Assembly: GCF_014947265.1 (NCBI RefSeq)
Contig: NZ_JADCNK010000004.1
Location: 1-64,000 of the forward strand
Length of the DNA stretch: 64,000 bases
Origin: Pedobacter sp014947265
GTDB lineage: Bacteria > Bacteroidota > Bacteroidia > Sphingobacteriales > Sphingobacteriaceae
Direction of reading: 5' to 3'
Each line of letters begins with the position of its first letter. The stretch's first letter is position 1. The position numbers and the translations under genes are program-made. The notes beneath the pieces were generated by a model. The model saw nothing but the letters and a program-made list of their open reading frames with translations, was not told the origin of the DNA and made no database searches. Positions 9,323-17,160 of the stretch are shown here, in pieces.

Positions 9323-9837
9323 TTTTATTTTAATTAATAGTACAATTTTACAAAGAGAACCGGTCACAATATTTAAAATGTGATGGATGGGGCTAAAAAT
9401 GTGACGAATGATCAGGATTTATAGGATTGCGGGATTTTAAGATTGAGTTTTTTCGTTCATCGTGCAGTCAGATGTTGCCATCTGACTGTTTGCGAAAATC
9501 AATAATTCAACTTTGTGTCTGATAACAATATCCAACACCACGGATATCAGGCGACCTGATTCATCATCCATTTTTCATTGTTTAACCATTAAGAATTTAA
9601 GCACATTAAGATTTTATAGTCAGTTTTTAAAGCGCTTGGTATCGATTATTGAAAATTGATCATTAGTTATTATTCTTTCCATCATCCATCTTCCATTTTA
9701 CACAGTTTGGCATTGGTTATTGCAAATTGATCATTGGGTATTATCCCCTCATATTCCCTTTTTTACTATCTTTGAAACGGATTGCTGGATTGGTTTTTCC
9801 ATCATACATTTTCCATCTTACATTATTACAACTCAAC
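9323..9837. other. Intergenic region between divergent genes with short repeats
   Basis: About 500 bases with no gene I would call. It contains the GTCAGATG palindrome (9466-9487) and several degenerate CATCTTCCATTTTACA-like tracts (around 9681-9705 and 9797-9827), also seen near 30183 and 56560. An open frame from 9727 simply runs into the gene starting at 9838 and reads repeat-derived sequence. Confidence 0.6.
9466..9487. repeat. Palindrome AGTCAGATG-TTGC-CATCTGACT
   Basis: Perfect 9-bp arms with a 4-base loop. The same core recurs at 26846-26869 and in two variants at 48329-48352 and 48394-48417, always between genes. Confidence 0.8.
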
Positions 9838-10185
9838 ATGACCGTTTACGGAATTCCAAATTGCAATACAGTTAAAAAATCGCTCGATTGGTTAAAAGCA
9901 AATCAAATTGATTTCGAATTTCACGATTTCAAGAAAAAAGGCATTACTGAAGAAAAGTTAAATGAATGGTGTAATACTTTCGGCTGGGAAACGGTGTTGA
10001 ACCGTAAAGGTCTAACCTGGAAGAAACTCACTAAAGAGGAACAAGCCAAAATTGATAAGCAGGATTTGGCGATCGCTTATTTAAAAGAAAATACCAGTGC
10101 AATAAAACGCCCGATTATTGAGCAAAACAACAAAGCCATATTGATTGGATTTGACGATGAAAATTATTTAAAAACACTAACCTGA
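9838..10185 (+). CDS. Spx/ArsC-family reductase-like protein (YffB type)
   Basis: 115 aa from the ATG at 9838 (MTVYGIPNCNTV). It is a thioredoxin-fold protein of the arsenate reductase/Spx superfamily, with a single N-terminal Cys in IPNCNTVKKSLDWL, the DFKKKGITEEKL segment and the cis-Pro-like motif KRPIIE near residue 95. The length matches YffB-type proteins, which bind glutathione and whose substrate is not settled. There is no ars cluster around it, so arsenate reduction should not be assumed. The next gene on the same strand starts 68 bases later and has its own promoter-like box. Confidence 0.88.
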   Translation: MTVYGIPNCNTVKKSLDWLKANQIDFEFHDFKKKGITEEKLNEWCNTFGWETVLNRKGLTWKKLTKEEQAKIDKQDLAIAYLKENTSAIKRPIIEQNNKAILIGFDDENYLKTLT

Positions 10186-10242
10186 TTCATTTGTTCTAAT
10201 GTTAAAGTTTGTTAAATGCAGATTTTAAATGTCGAACTAAGT

Positions 10243-10250
10243 TACTTTTG
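10243..10250 (+). promoter_or_regulatory. TACTTTTG -7 box 3 bases before an ATG
   Basis: Matches the Bacteroidetes TAnnTTTG consensus. Only AGT separates it from the ATG at 10254, so the predicted transcript would be leaderless. No good TTG lies 19-21 bases upstream. Confidence 0.5.
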
Positions 10251-10253
10251 AGT

Positions 10254-10994
10254 ATGTACAAACTGATCATTTTTCTATTGCTTGCCTTGCCAATTGGCGT
10301 TTTTGCACAAACGGTAACTACAGGTACAGTTTTCGATTATTCGAAAAAAACACTCTCACTGCCTGGCGTTTCCATCAGAAACCTGAACAGTAAAAAATCT
10401 ACCAGTACCAACAAAGAAGGTAAATATACCATTGCAGCCAACATTGGCGATTTGATTGAATTTTCGGCAATAGGGTATCATACCGACACGCTTTATTTAA
10501 CCAATCTCCTAAACAGAACCATCTACCTTCCGGTAAAATCGAACAGTTTAAAAGATGTAGATATTACTGCGGTCCGCATGAACAGCCAGGTAACCGATGC
10601 TAAAGATCCCCTGGCAGAAAAATACACCTTGCTTAATACCGGGGGTAACCTAAACCGTAAGCGTATGAAAGATAAGGTGGGTGGCTTGAACCTGAATTTA
10701 GGTTACGGTAAATATAAAAGACAACAGCGTAAAGAAGCCGATTTAGAAGAAAAGGAATTGTACCAGGATGAAATCGACGAAAACTTCACTCCAAAGGCCA
10801 TTACCGATCTTACTAAACTGGAAGGTGAAGACCTTAAAAACTTTATGATCATTTATAGGCCTTCAATCGAAGCTATAAAGGCTGAAAGACCTTTTCGTTA
10901 TTCTTTTTACATCTCACGTGCCTTTGTAGCATGGAAAAAATTAACACCACAGGAAAGAAAATTGCAGGATCTGCCAAAATTAAAGGCTAATTAA
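10254..10994 (+). CDS. Exported CarboxypepD_reg-like domain protein
   Basis: 246 aa from the ATG at 10254, which gives a clean signal peptide (MYKLIIFLLLALPIGVFAQ) and sits just after a TACTTTTG box; the longer frame from 10209 would bury the signal peptide. After cleavage, a CarboxypepD_reg-like beta-sandwich covers about residues 20-105 (GTVFDYSKKTLSLPGVSI, IEFSAIGYHT). A basic, charged C-terminal half has no recognised domain. In Bacteroidetes such domains usually precede TonB receptors; here there is no barrel. Probably a periplasmic or envelope protein of unknown role. A hairpin terminator follows at 11043-11077. Confidence 0.85.
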   Translation: MYKLIIFLLLALPIGVFAQTVTTGTVFDYSKKTLSLPGVSIRNLNSKKSTSTNKEGKYTIAANIGDLIEFSAIGYHTDTLYLTNLLNRTIYLPVKSNSLKDVDITAVRMNSQVTDAKDPLAEKYTLLNTGGNLNRKRMKDKVGGLNLNLGYGKYKRQQRKEADLEEKELYQDEIDENFTPKAITDLTKLEGEDLKNFMIIYRPSIEAIKAERPFRYSFYISRAFVAWKKLTPQERKLQDLPKLKAN

Positions 10995-11042
10995 GTCTCT
11001 TTAACAGATATTAATTGAATTATAACCATTATTGGTAACATT

Positions 11043-11077
11043 ATAACCACATATAAATCTATATGTGGTTATTTTTT
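11043..11077 (+). terminator. Rho-independent terminator
   Basis: A 13-bp perfect stem, ATAACCACATATA / TATATGTGGTTAT, with a 4-base loop and a T-run after it. It ends the 10254-10994 transcript and separates it from the M1 peptidase gene. Confidence 0.85.
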
Positions 11078-11105
11078 ATATTTACCGCAGTATTACAACC
11101 TTATT

Positions 11106-13097
11106 ATGATCATGAAATTGACTAAACTGATTAATTTTGGTTTGGTTTGTTGTGTTTTTGCTTTTTCAGCATCAGCCCAGCAGGCTACAACCCCCGCACC
11201 AGCAAGCAACTATAATCCCGCTGAAGCATTTGGACCACTATTTTATACCCAAAACGGAAATGAATTCCGCTCGGCAATTGGTGCGCCAGGTCTGAAATAC
11301 TGGCAAAACCATGTTGACTATAACATTACCGCCAACCTCGATGAAACCAAGAACATGGTTAGCGGAACGGTTACTATTACCTACAAAAACAACAGTCCTG
11401 ATAAGTTGCCTTATTTATGGTTACAGTTAGATCAGAATACTTTTAAAGAAACTTCACGTGGTTATGCCATTACCCCTTCACGTAGCCGTTATGGCGCACA
11501 GGGCGAAAAATTTGATGGAGGTTATAAAATCCAGAACATCAGCGTAGCTCAAAAAGCAGGTGCAGTAAAATTCACCTCTATCGTTGAAGATACCCGTATG
11601 CAGATTCGTTTAGATCAACCTTTGGCCGCTAATGGCGATTTGGTAACCATTAAAATGGATTATTCGTACATCGTACCGAAAGAAGGATCGGACAGAACAG
11701 GTCATTTAACTACAAAAAACGGTGAAATTTTTGCCATTGCACAATGGTTTCCACGCATGTGTGTATATGATGATGTAATCGGTTGGAATACTTTGCCATA
11801 TTGGGGCGGAGGAGAGTTTTATTGCGAATATGGCGATATCAACTTTGCCATTACTGCACCGGCAAGCCATATCGTTATGGGTTCGGGAGAATTATTAAAC
11901 CCTGCTGAAGTTTTTACACCAGAGCAGTTAAAAAGATGGAACGCGGCTAAACTGAGCGATGCTACCGTGCATATCCGTACCGAAGCAGAAGTAACCGATC
12001 CAAAATCACGTCCGGCGAAAGATAAACTAACCTGGAAATTTAAAATTACCAATGCACGCGATGCGGCCTGGGCTTCATCAAAAGCATTTGTATTAGATGC
12101 CGCCAGGTATAAACTGCCAAGTGGTAAAACAGGTTTGGCCGTTTCTGCGCAACCGGTAGAAAGTAATGGTGTTGATTCTTATGGCCGTGGGGTAGAATAT
12201 GTGAAATCTACCATCGAGCATTATTCATCAAAATGGTTCGAATATCCTTATCCAATGGCTGTTAATGTGGCTACCAATATTGGTGGTATGGAATATCCTG
12301 GCATTGTTTTCTGTGGCTGGACTGCTAAAAAGGCCGGCGCATGGGGAGTAATCGATCACGAATTTGGGCACACCTGGTTCCCGATGATCGTGGGTTCTAA
12401 CGAGCGTAAATATGGTTGGATGGACGAAGGATTTAATACTTTCATCAACGGTATTTCTAAGAAAAACTTTAATAATGGCGAATATGCAGGTCCTCCGGCT
12501 GATTTACACAGAATTGGTAAAAATGTGATCGGTAACCCGATTTACGAAAATATTATGCAGATGCCTGATGGTATGGCCGAAAGAAATATAGGTGTTAACT
12601 TATACAGCAAACCAGGATGGGGCCTGGATATTTTGAGAAACCAGATCTTAGGCGAAGACCGTTTTGATTATGCTTTCCGTCAGTACATTAAAAACTGGGC
12701 ATTTAAACACCCAACACCGTTCGATTTCTTCCGTTCGATGGAAAATGGAGCGGGCGAAGATTTGGCCTGGTTCTGGAGAAGCTGGTTTTTAAACAGCTGG
12801 AAAATGGATCAGGGTATCGCTGCCGTTGAAGCCGTTAAAAAAGATGATAAATTGGTAGGCTATAACATTAAAGTGGTAAACTTAGAGAAAATGCCAATGC
12901 CAATTATCCTTCAGGTTAAAACCAAAAGCGGAAAAACTGAGACCGTAAAAGTTCCGGTTGATGTTTGGATGAAAAATACTAGCTGGCTGGTTCGTTTCCC
13001 AACAACTGAAGAAATTGAGTCGGTTACTTTAGATCCCGATAAAGTATTGCCAGATTCAAATCCTGATAACGATACGTGGACCGCTACAGGCAACTAA
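11106..13097 (+). CDS. Exported M1-family metallopeptidase
   Basis: 663 aa. The start is the ATG at 11106, or the ATG two codons later. A signal peptide (LINFGLVCCVFAFSASAQ) is followed by an N-terminal beta domain. The catalytic domain has GGMEYPG, equivalent to the GxMEN exopeptidase loop, and the zinc site HEFGHTWFP followed 18 residues later by the third ligand Glu (GWMDEGFNTF). This is the M1 pattern HExxH-x18-E. Family knowledge: M1 enzymes are aminopeptidases; the secreted Bacteroidetes members act on peptides in the periplasm or outside. It is flanked by its own terminators, so it is probably monocistronic. Confidence 0.94.
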   Translation: MIMKLTKLINFGLVCCVFAFSASAQQATTPAPASNYNPAEAFGPLFYTQNGNEFRSAIGAPGLKYWQNHVDYNITANLDETKNMVSGTVTITYKNNSPDKLPYLWLQLDQNTFKETSRGYAITPSRSRYGAQGEKFDGGYKIQNISVAQKAGAVKFTSIVEDTRMQIRLDQPLAANGDLVTIKMDYSYIVPKEGSDRTGHLTTKNGEIFAIAQWFPRMCVYDDVIGWNTLPYWGGGEFYCEYGDINFAITAPASHIVMGSGELLNPAEVFTPEQLKRWNAAKLSDATVHIRTEAEVTDPKSRPAKDKLTWKFKITNARDAAWASSKAFVLDAARYKLPSGKTGLAVSAQPVESNGVDSYGRGVEYVKSTIEHYSSKWFEYPYPMAVNVATNIGGMEYPGIVFCGWTAKKAGAWGVIDHEFGHTWFPMIVGSNERKYGWMDEGFNTFINGISKKNFNNGEYAGPPADLHRIGKNVIGNPIYENIMQMPDGMAERNIGVNLYSKPGWGLDILRNQILGEDRFDYAFRQYIKNWAFKHPTPFDFFRSMENGAGEDLAWFWRSWFLNSWKMDQGIAAVEAVKKDDKLVGYNIKVVNLEKMPMPIILQVKTKSGKTETVKVPVDVWMKNTSWLVRFPTTEEIESVTLDPDKVLPDSNPDNDTWTATGN

Positions 13098-13206
13098 GCC
13101 AATGTTATTAATTAAGTGCTGCGGTTGTCAGTCTGAGGGTTAATTTATTTTAAAAAAACCAATATAATGAGGTTATTAATCTACGCGTAAAAATCCCTCT
13201 AGTTAC

Positions 13207-13290
13207 CGTCATTTCGAGCGGAGTGCAACGCAGTCGAGAAATCTAACTAAATAGATCTCTCCATTTCGCTGCGCTACAGTCGAGATGACG
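13207..13290. repeat. Inverted repeat CGTCATTTCGAG... (MITE-like)
   Basis: The left arm CGTCATTTCGAGCGGAGTGC and the right arm ending CGAGATGACG are imperfect complements over about 37 bases, with a short AT-rich centre. It has the same general design as 7613-7716 and 51694-51793 but a different sequence. Confidence 0.7.
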
Positions 13291-13391
13291 ACCTTTCTAT
13301 TGGAGTCTGTCACTGATAGAGTAGTCGAAGACTTCTTGAGGTTTACCCTTTAGCTTAATCGGCAACAGAGCTTACATTAAATAAATTCCAG

Positions 13392-13424
13392 ACCTCCTGA
13401 TTTTAAAAGATCAGGAGGTTTTTT
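13392..13424 (+). terminator. Rho-independent terminator
   Basis: Stem ACCTCCTGAT / ATCAGGAGGT with an 8-base loop, followed by TTTTTT. It lies downstream of the M1 peptidase gene, 295 bases after its stop, beyond the inverted repeat. Confidence 0.85.
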
Positions 13425-13488
13425 ATTGCAAACTGCCGACGGTTTACGGAAAACTATCAGATAATTTAGCTGTCATAAATTTACAAAT

Positions 13489-13896
13489 ATGGAAACACCT
13501 GGTTTAGAAATTACCAATCCTGCTGGCATATACGATCCCCGTCCACACGGATATTCTCATTTGGCTTCAGTTCCGGCCGACCGTCAATTGGTATTTGTTG
13601 CAGGTCAGGGCGGTAGCAGAACAGATGGCATTTTAAGTGATGATTTTAGGACACAGGTAGGCATTGTTTTCGAAAATATTGCCTTAGCTTTAAAAAGCAA
13701 AAATTTAACCATGGCCAACATTGCAAAACTGACTACTTTGGTGGTAGATTACGATGAAGCCAAACACGAGATCCTGATCGAAGAATCAAATAAAATATGG
13801 CCCGACCAGAAATTCCCGGTAAACACGCTTATCCCGGTACAAAGGTTGGCCTTAAATGGCATGTTAATCGAAATTGATGCTACGGCTGTTGGTTAA
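13489..13896 (+). CDS. RidA/YjgF family protein
   Basis: 135 aa. Family features are VFVAGQGG, the QVGIVFENIALALKSKNL segment, and the C-terminal VQRLALNGMLIEIDATA with the Arg that binds carboxylate in active RidA members. RidA proteins hydrolyse reactive enamine/imine intermediates from PLP enzymes. This one has an unusually early Pro/His-rich segment (YDPRPHGYSHL), so it may belong to a YjgF subgroup with another substrate. The gene stands alone between two repeat-containing gaps. Confidence 0.88.
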   Translation: METPGLEITNPAGIYDPRPHGYSHLASVPADRQLVFVAGQGGSRTDGILSDDFRTQVGIVFENIALALKSKNLTMANIAKLTTLVVDYDEAKHEILIEESNKIWPDQKFPVNTLIPVQRLALNGMLIEIDATAVG

Positions 13897-14195
13897 TTTA
13901 TAAACCCGGTTACAATTATTGTTTAACCGATATTGTTTTGGAAATGAAGGGTCCAATACCTTTGGCGTGATCCTGGAAGCAGACCGTTCATCCTAAACCT
14001 GACAGTAGCGGGCATGAAGTGCAACGGAGTAAAGCGGATGGCAGGGCTGCATTTGCCAAGAACCACTGCAGTTTTGTTTCCAATAAAAAATAGAATATGT
14101 TTATTTTATTGTTGTTAATGCAAGGGGTGGTGTTCTGGATATTTTAAAACTTTGAATTAAAGATTAACATCAATAATAATCTAAAATTTACACAT
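13897..14195. other. Intergenic region with repeat copy
   Basis: About 300 bases with no gene. One copy of repeat family X lies at 13991-14048. Confidence 0.6.
13991..14048 (+). repeat. Dispersed repeat family X, copy 2
   Basis: Reads TCCTAAACCTGACAGTAGCG ... AAAGCGGATGGCAGGGCT. It is the clearest copy and the reference for the family. Confidence 0.6.
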
Positions 14196-14804
14196 ATGGA
14201 AAAAGGAGAACGCAAAAACGTTTACAAAGTTTACAATAAGATAGGACACTGGTTTGCTGAAAACCGTTATGCTGATTCGGTAGAGAAAGCTTATTTAAAT
14301 GATATCCTCCAACACCTTGCAACAGATGCAAAGGTTTTAGATCTGGGCTGCGGTGATGGGAAACCCATATTGGAATATTTTATCAACCATGGGGTAAATG
14401 TTCTAGGAGTTGATGCCAGCGAAAAAATGATCGGGCTGGCAAAAATCAATTTCCCATCTACCAGATTTCTGCTAAAAGATATGCGTGAACTCGATCTCGA
14501 CGAAAAATTTGATGCGATTATTGCCTGGCACAGTTTTTTTCATCTTCCTGCTGATGATCAGCCGGATATGTTTGCTATTTTTAAACGTCACCTTAGGCCC
14601 AACGGTATTTTACTGTTTACGTCTGGAACGGAAAGGGGAGAAGTGTGGGGCATGAATGGTGGCGAAAATCTTTTTCATGCTTCTTTGGATACCGCTGAAT
14701 ATCAAACCCTGCTTCAGGCAAATCAATTTGAGGTGCTCAGGCACAAAATAAACGATCCCGATTGCGGCGGTGCAAATGTTTGGATGGCCCAGTACAAACC
14801 CTGA
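14196..14804 (+). CDS. Class I SAM-dependent methyltransferase
   Basis: 202 aa. Motif I is VLDLGCGDGKPI at about residue 46, followed by the acidic motif II end (VLGVDASEKMI), motif post-II (LLKDMRELDL) and FDAIIAWHSFFHLP. This is a Rossmann-fold small-molecule or protein methyltransferase; the substrate cannot be told from sequence. The next gene starts 23 bases after the stop, but with its own promoter-like box. Confidence 0.9.
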   Translation: MEKGERKNVYKVYNKIGHWFAENRYADSVEKAYLNDILQHLATDAKVLDLGCGDGKPILEYFINHGVNVLGVDASEKMIGLAKINFPSTRFLLKDMRELDLDEKFDAIIAWHSFFHLPADDQPDMFAIFKRHLRPNGILLFTSGTERGEVWGMNGGENLFHASLDTAEYQTLLQANQFEVLRHKINDPDCGGANVWMAQYKP

Positions 14805-14815
14805 TAATTTTGCCT

Positions 14816-14823
14816 TAACTTTG
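14816..14823 (+). promoter_or_regulatory. TAACTTTG -7 box 4 bases before an ATG
   Basis: TAnnTTTG consensus with CGAA between it and the ATG at 14828. A second match, TAATTTTG, lies at 14805-14812. No clear TTG at -33. Confidence 0.45.
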
Positions 14824-14827
14824 CGAA

Positions 14828-15049
14828 ATGGCCGAACAGCAAAAAAATAATCCTTTACACGGTATCACTCTGGAAAAAATAGTAACCGATCTGCAAACGC
14901 ATTACGGTTGGGAAAAACTGGGATCATTGATCAGGATCGATTGTTTCAATAATAACCAAACGATCAAATCGAGCTTAAAATTTTTAAGAAGAATGCCCTG
15001 GGCCAGAAAAAAGGTTGAAGATTTATACCTTGATACGTTTAATAAATGA
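14828..15049 (+). CDS. VF530-family (DUF2132) small protein
   Basis: 73 aa. It matches the VF530/DUF2132 family along its length: HGITLEKIVTDLQTHYGW, the short strand IRIDCFNNNQTIKSSLKFL and the C-terminal MPWARKKVEDLYL. Members have been described as small helical, possibly DNA-binding proteins; the function is not established. A TAACTTTG box 4 bases upstream suggests a leaderless transcript. Confidence 0.85.
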   Translation: MAEQQKNNPLHGITLEKIVTDLQTHYGWEKLGSLIRIDCFNNNQTIKSSLKFLRRMPWARKKVEDLYLDTFNK

Positions 15050-15175
15050 TGGAATGAGTGAGTTTAGAAGGAGTGAATAGGCTAGTCTAATCCAATATTC
15101 TCTCATTTAATCATTTCTCTTTCCTTTGCAACCTTTTCTTTAAAACCGTCGTCATCTTGATCTAAACCATATCAA

Positions 15176-15574
15176 ATGAAAAATATTATCTGTTCTTTTT
15201 TGCTGGCGATCATTTTAAGCAGCTGTGCTTTATCAACCATGACAACCATCTATTCCATGTCGAGTGGTAAAATAGATGTTCCTCAGAAAGAAACTTATAG
15301 CGTAGTGTATCAGGCAAATTTTGGCGATGGTTTAATGGCCGACATGGCTTACACTACTGAAAATGGAAAACAGACAGAACTAAAAGAAATTAACGGTGCA
15401 TGGGAAAAGACTGTAATCTTAAAATCTGGAACACATGTTCAGCTTACAACTTTTGCTACTGCTAAGCATCAATCTAAGGGTGAATATAAAATCCTCGTTG
15501 ACGGAAAGGTAGTTTCTGAGTATGTGTTGAGTGGAAGAAAGCTAAAATATTCTTTTGCTTTCGACCTGCCATAA
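15176..15574 (+). CDS. Putative lipoprotein, unknown function
   Basis: 132 aa. The N-terminus MKNIICSFLLAIILSSCALS is a typical lipoprotein signal with the lipobox Cys near residue 17. The mature part is predicted to be mostly beta (VVYQANFGDGLMADMAYTT, HVQLTTFATAKHQ) and may be an MmpS-like or immunoglobulin-like small sandwich. No family is recognised with confidence. Probably anchored to a cell-envelope membrane. Confidence 0.75.
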   Translation: MKNIICSFLLAIILSSCALSTMTTIYSMSSGKIDVPQKETYSVVYQANFGDGLMADMAYTTENGKQTELKEINGAWEKTVILKSGTHVQLTTFATAKHQSKGEYKILVDGKVVSEYVLSGRKLKYSFAFDLP

Positions 15575-15651
15575 TTCATTAAATCTTCATTTTGCTTTTC
15601 GAGATTTAATAAAAAAATAACAAGGTTTATTCATTATTAATCAACTTGAAA

Positions 15652-15822
15652 ATGAAAGCAATTAAAGTTTTAAGCATCGCTTTATTAGCCATGTTTACCT
15701 TTGCAACGGTTAATGCGCAAACTGCAGCACCTGCAAAACCAAGTACAGAAAAATCTATGACTAAAAAAAGTCATAAAAAGCATCATCATAAAAAACACAC
15801 AAAAAAAGTAGCTAAAGCTTAA
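15652..15822 (+). CDS. Small exported Lys/His-rich peptide
   Basis: 56 aa. A signal peptide (MKAIKVLSIALLAMFTFATV, cleavage after NAQ) is followed by a short Ala/Pro/Ser spacer and a tail of nearly pure Lys and His (KSHKKHHHKKHTKK). The calculated mature peptide is about 33 residues and very basic. A strong terminator follows 6 bases after the stop, and a 77-base gap precedes it, so it is likely a stand-alone transcript. Metal (Zn/Ni/Cu) or polyanion binding is a reasonable inference from composition only. Confidence 0.75.
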   Translation: MKAIKVLSIALLAMFTFATVNAQTAAPAKPSTEKSMTKKSHKKHHHKKHTKKVAKA

Positions 15823-15828
15823 AAAAGG

Positions 15829-15860
15829 AAAGTCTTTCAGGTAAAACTGGAAGACTTTTT
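15829..15860 (+). terminator. Rho-independent terminator
   Basis: Stem AAAGTCTTTCAG / CTGGAAGACTTT (one wobble) with a 6-base loop, then a T-run. It directly follows the Lys/His-rich peptide gene. Confidence 0.88.
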
Positions 15861-15984
15861 TGCATTATAACAGGTCATTATTTTAACCCAGTGAAAAAAC
15901 AGTTATGTAATTAACCCATTACTATAAATGTAAGTTTCTGTGATAATATCAAGTAGCCCAATGAAATTATGAGAATTAAATAAA

Positions 15985-16016
15985 TTTGTTTTGTTACCAT
16001 TTTGGTAATACATTTG
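15985..16016 (+). promoter_or_regulatory. higBA promoter with palindromic operator
   Basis: TTTG (15985-15988), a 20-base spacer and TACATTTG (16009-16016) fit the Bacteroidetes -33/-7 promoter. A palindrome TTACC-ATTTT-GGTAA occupies 15994-16008, exactly between the two boxes; it is the expected place for HigA or HigBA autorepression. The ATG of the toxin gene follows 3 bases after the -7 box. Confidence 0.7.
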
Positions 16017-16019
16017 TAT

Positions 16020-16331
16020 ATGCGGATTATTGCTAAAAAGACACTTGTTGAATATTACAGGAAGCACAGCACCGCCAAGGCTAGTTTAGAGGCTTGGTAT
16101 GGTGAGGTTGTTGAGCAAGATTGGAATATGCCAGCAGATGTAATTAAGTTGTATGCAACTGCAGATGTAATAACAGGTAAACGATTCGTATTTAACATTA
16201 AGGGTAACGATTATAGGTTGATTGCCGATATAGAATTTAAATTAAAAATTGTTTTTATAGTTTGGATTGGCACACATGCTAATTATGATAAAATTAATGT
16301 GGAGGAGGTAAAATATGTTAAAAGTAATTAA
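16020..16331 (+). CDS. higB: HigB-family toxin (RelE-like mRNA interferase)
   Basis: 103 aa from the ATG at 16020. A GTG at 16002 is open too but lies inside the promoter palindrome. The HigB_toxin family is clear: RIIAKKTLVEYYRKH, a W/D segment, RFVFNIKGNDYRLIADI and the C-terminal VWIGTHANYDKI. Family members cleave mRNA on the ribosome. The 3' end overlaps the antitoxin gene by 17 bases, which couples the two. Toxin-first order is typical for hig loci. All the conserved residues I expect are present, so it looks active. Confidence 0.92.
   Translation: MRIIAKKTLVEYYRKHSTAKASLEAWYGEVVEQDWNMPADVIKLYATADVITGKRFVFNIKGNDYRLIADIEFKLKIVFIVWIGTHANYDKINVEEVKYVKSN
16301..16308 (+). promoter_or_regulatory. 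Strong Shine-Dalgarno site for higA
   Basis: GGAGGAGG ends 6 bases before the ATG at 16315, inside the toxin reading frame. Such a perfect site stands out in a genome where most starts have none, and would favour antitoxin synthesis. Confidence 0.7.
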
Positions 16332-16674
16332 AACAGAGAATGAGTATGAATTGGCTTTAGAAAAGGCCTACTTGTTGATGCAAAAAGATCTTGATTTAGA
16401 TACCGAGCAAGCTGATGAATTGGATTTATTAACATTATTAATAGAACATTACGAAGAAAGTCATTATGCAATTGCACCTCCATCACCAATTGAAGCCATC
16501 AAATTTAGGTTAGAACAGTTGGGTAAAGCGCCAAGTGAGCTATCTAAAATTTTAGGTGCCCGCAGTCGCCAATCTGAAATATTGAGCGGTAAGCGCAAAC
16601 TTAGTTTAAGTATGATTAGAAAATTACACGAGGTTTTGAATATTCCGGCCAATAGTTTGATTGGTGCTTATTAA
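16315..16674 (+). CDS. higA: HigA-family antitoxin (XRE helix-turn-helix)
   Basis: 119 aa. The N-terminal half is acidic and helical (toxin-facing in HigA proteins). The C-terminal half is a helix-turn-helix of the Cro/CI type (IKFRLEQLGKAPSELSKILG, SRQSEILSGKRKLSLSMIRKL). It overlaps higB by 17 bases. Expected to bind HigB and the palindrome at 15994-16008. Confidence 0.92.
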   Translation: MLKVIKTENEYELALEKAYLLMQKDLDLDTEQADELDLLTLLIEHYEESHYAIAPPSPIEAIKFRLEQLGKAPSELSKILGARSRQSEILSGKRKLSLSMIRKLHEVLNIPANSLIGAY

Positions 16675-16767
16675 GCTATTTATTAAATATCGCGAAAAAC
16701 GGAAGGCAAACTGATCTCCTTTAAACTTTGCAGGGAAAATGTTAATATTAGAAGCCTACTTTTGCCA

Positions 16768-16840
16768 CCTAAACCCGATATAAGTGGAAAGTGAGTTCTT
16801 CACGAACTTGTAACATTAGCGGGGCCGAACCCAGCCAAAG
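16768..16840 (+). repeat. Dispersed repeat family X, diverged copy 3
   Basis: Starts ACCTAAACCCGATATAAGTG, aligning with TCCTAAACCTGACAGTAGCG of copy 2; the rest (ACATTAGCGGGGCCGAACCC) is only loosely similar. Confidence 0.4.
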
Positions 16841-17052
16841 TATGGCTGAAACTGCTTTCCAAATAAGCGTTTAATAATGATGAAACAAGGCCAGGATGCA
16901 TTGAGTATTTAAGGTGAGAAAGATTGCTTCAGGCCACCATCATTGCCTCCGCTTCAGTTCGGAATGACGACAAGAGACAGGAAGAACTGCAAGTCCTTAA
17001 TCTTCAACTGAAAACTGATAAGTGCCAACTGAAAACTTTTTACGCTAACCCC

Positions 17053-17083
17053 TTGATTTTTAAAAAGAATTGTTCTACTTTTG
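17053..17083 (+). promoter_or_regulatory. str operon promoter
   Basis: TTG (17053-17055), 20 bases, TACTTTTG (17076-17083) fit the phylum consensus. The box is followed by CAGTCCG. The rplC promoter has an almost identical downstream context (TTTGCCGTCC). The leader to rpsL is about 75 bases. Confidence 0.75.
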
Positions 17084-17160
17084 CAGTCCGTTTTATGGGC
17101 TATCTGCAAGGATGCCGGGGGAGCGGTAAATTTTTTAATAAAAAAACATAAAAAAGCACA

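Larger units (their letters stand above)
13098..13488. other. Intergenic region with inverted repeat and terminator
   Basis: No gene. It holds the inverted repeat 13207-13290 and a terminator hairpin at 13392-13424. Confidence 0.7.
16675..17160. other. Intergenic region, repeat copy and str operon promoter
   Basis: Nearly 490 bases. It holds a promoter-like TACTTTTG at 16757-16764 with no gene behind it, a diverged copy of repeat family X (16768-16840) and the str promoter. A 75-codon open frame at 16924-17151 overlaps the promoter and is not believable as a gene. Confidence 0.6.

Noticed and set aside
9727..9837. N-terminal extension of the Spx/ArsC-like protein
   Set aside because: The 37 extra residues are hydrophobic repeat-derived sequence; the family starts at MTVYGIPN.
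16924..17151. 75-codon open frame upstream of rpsL
   Set aside because: It runs through the str promoter and leader, has repeat-like composition at the start and no family resemblance.
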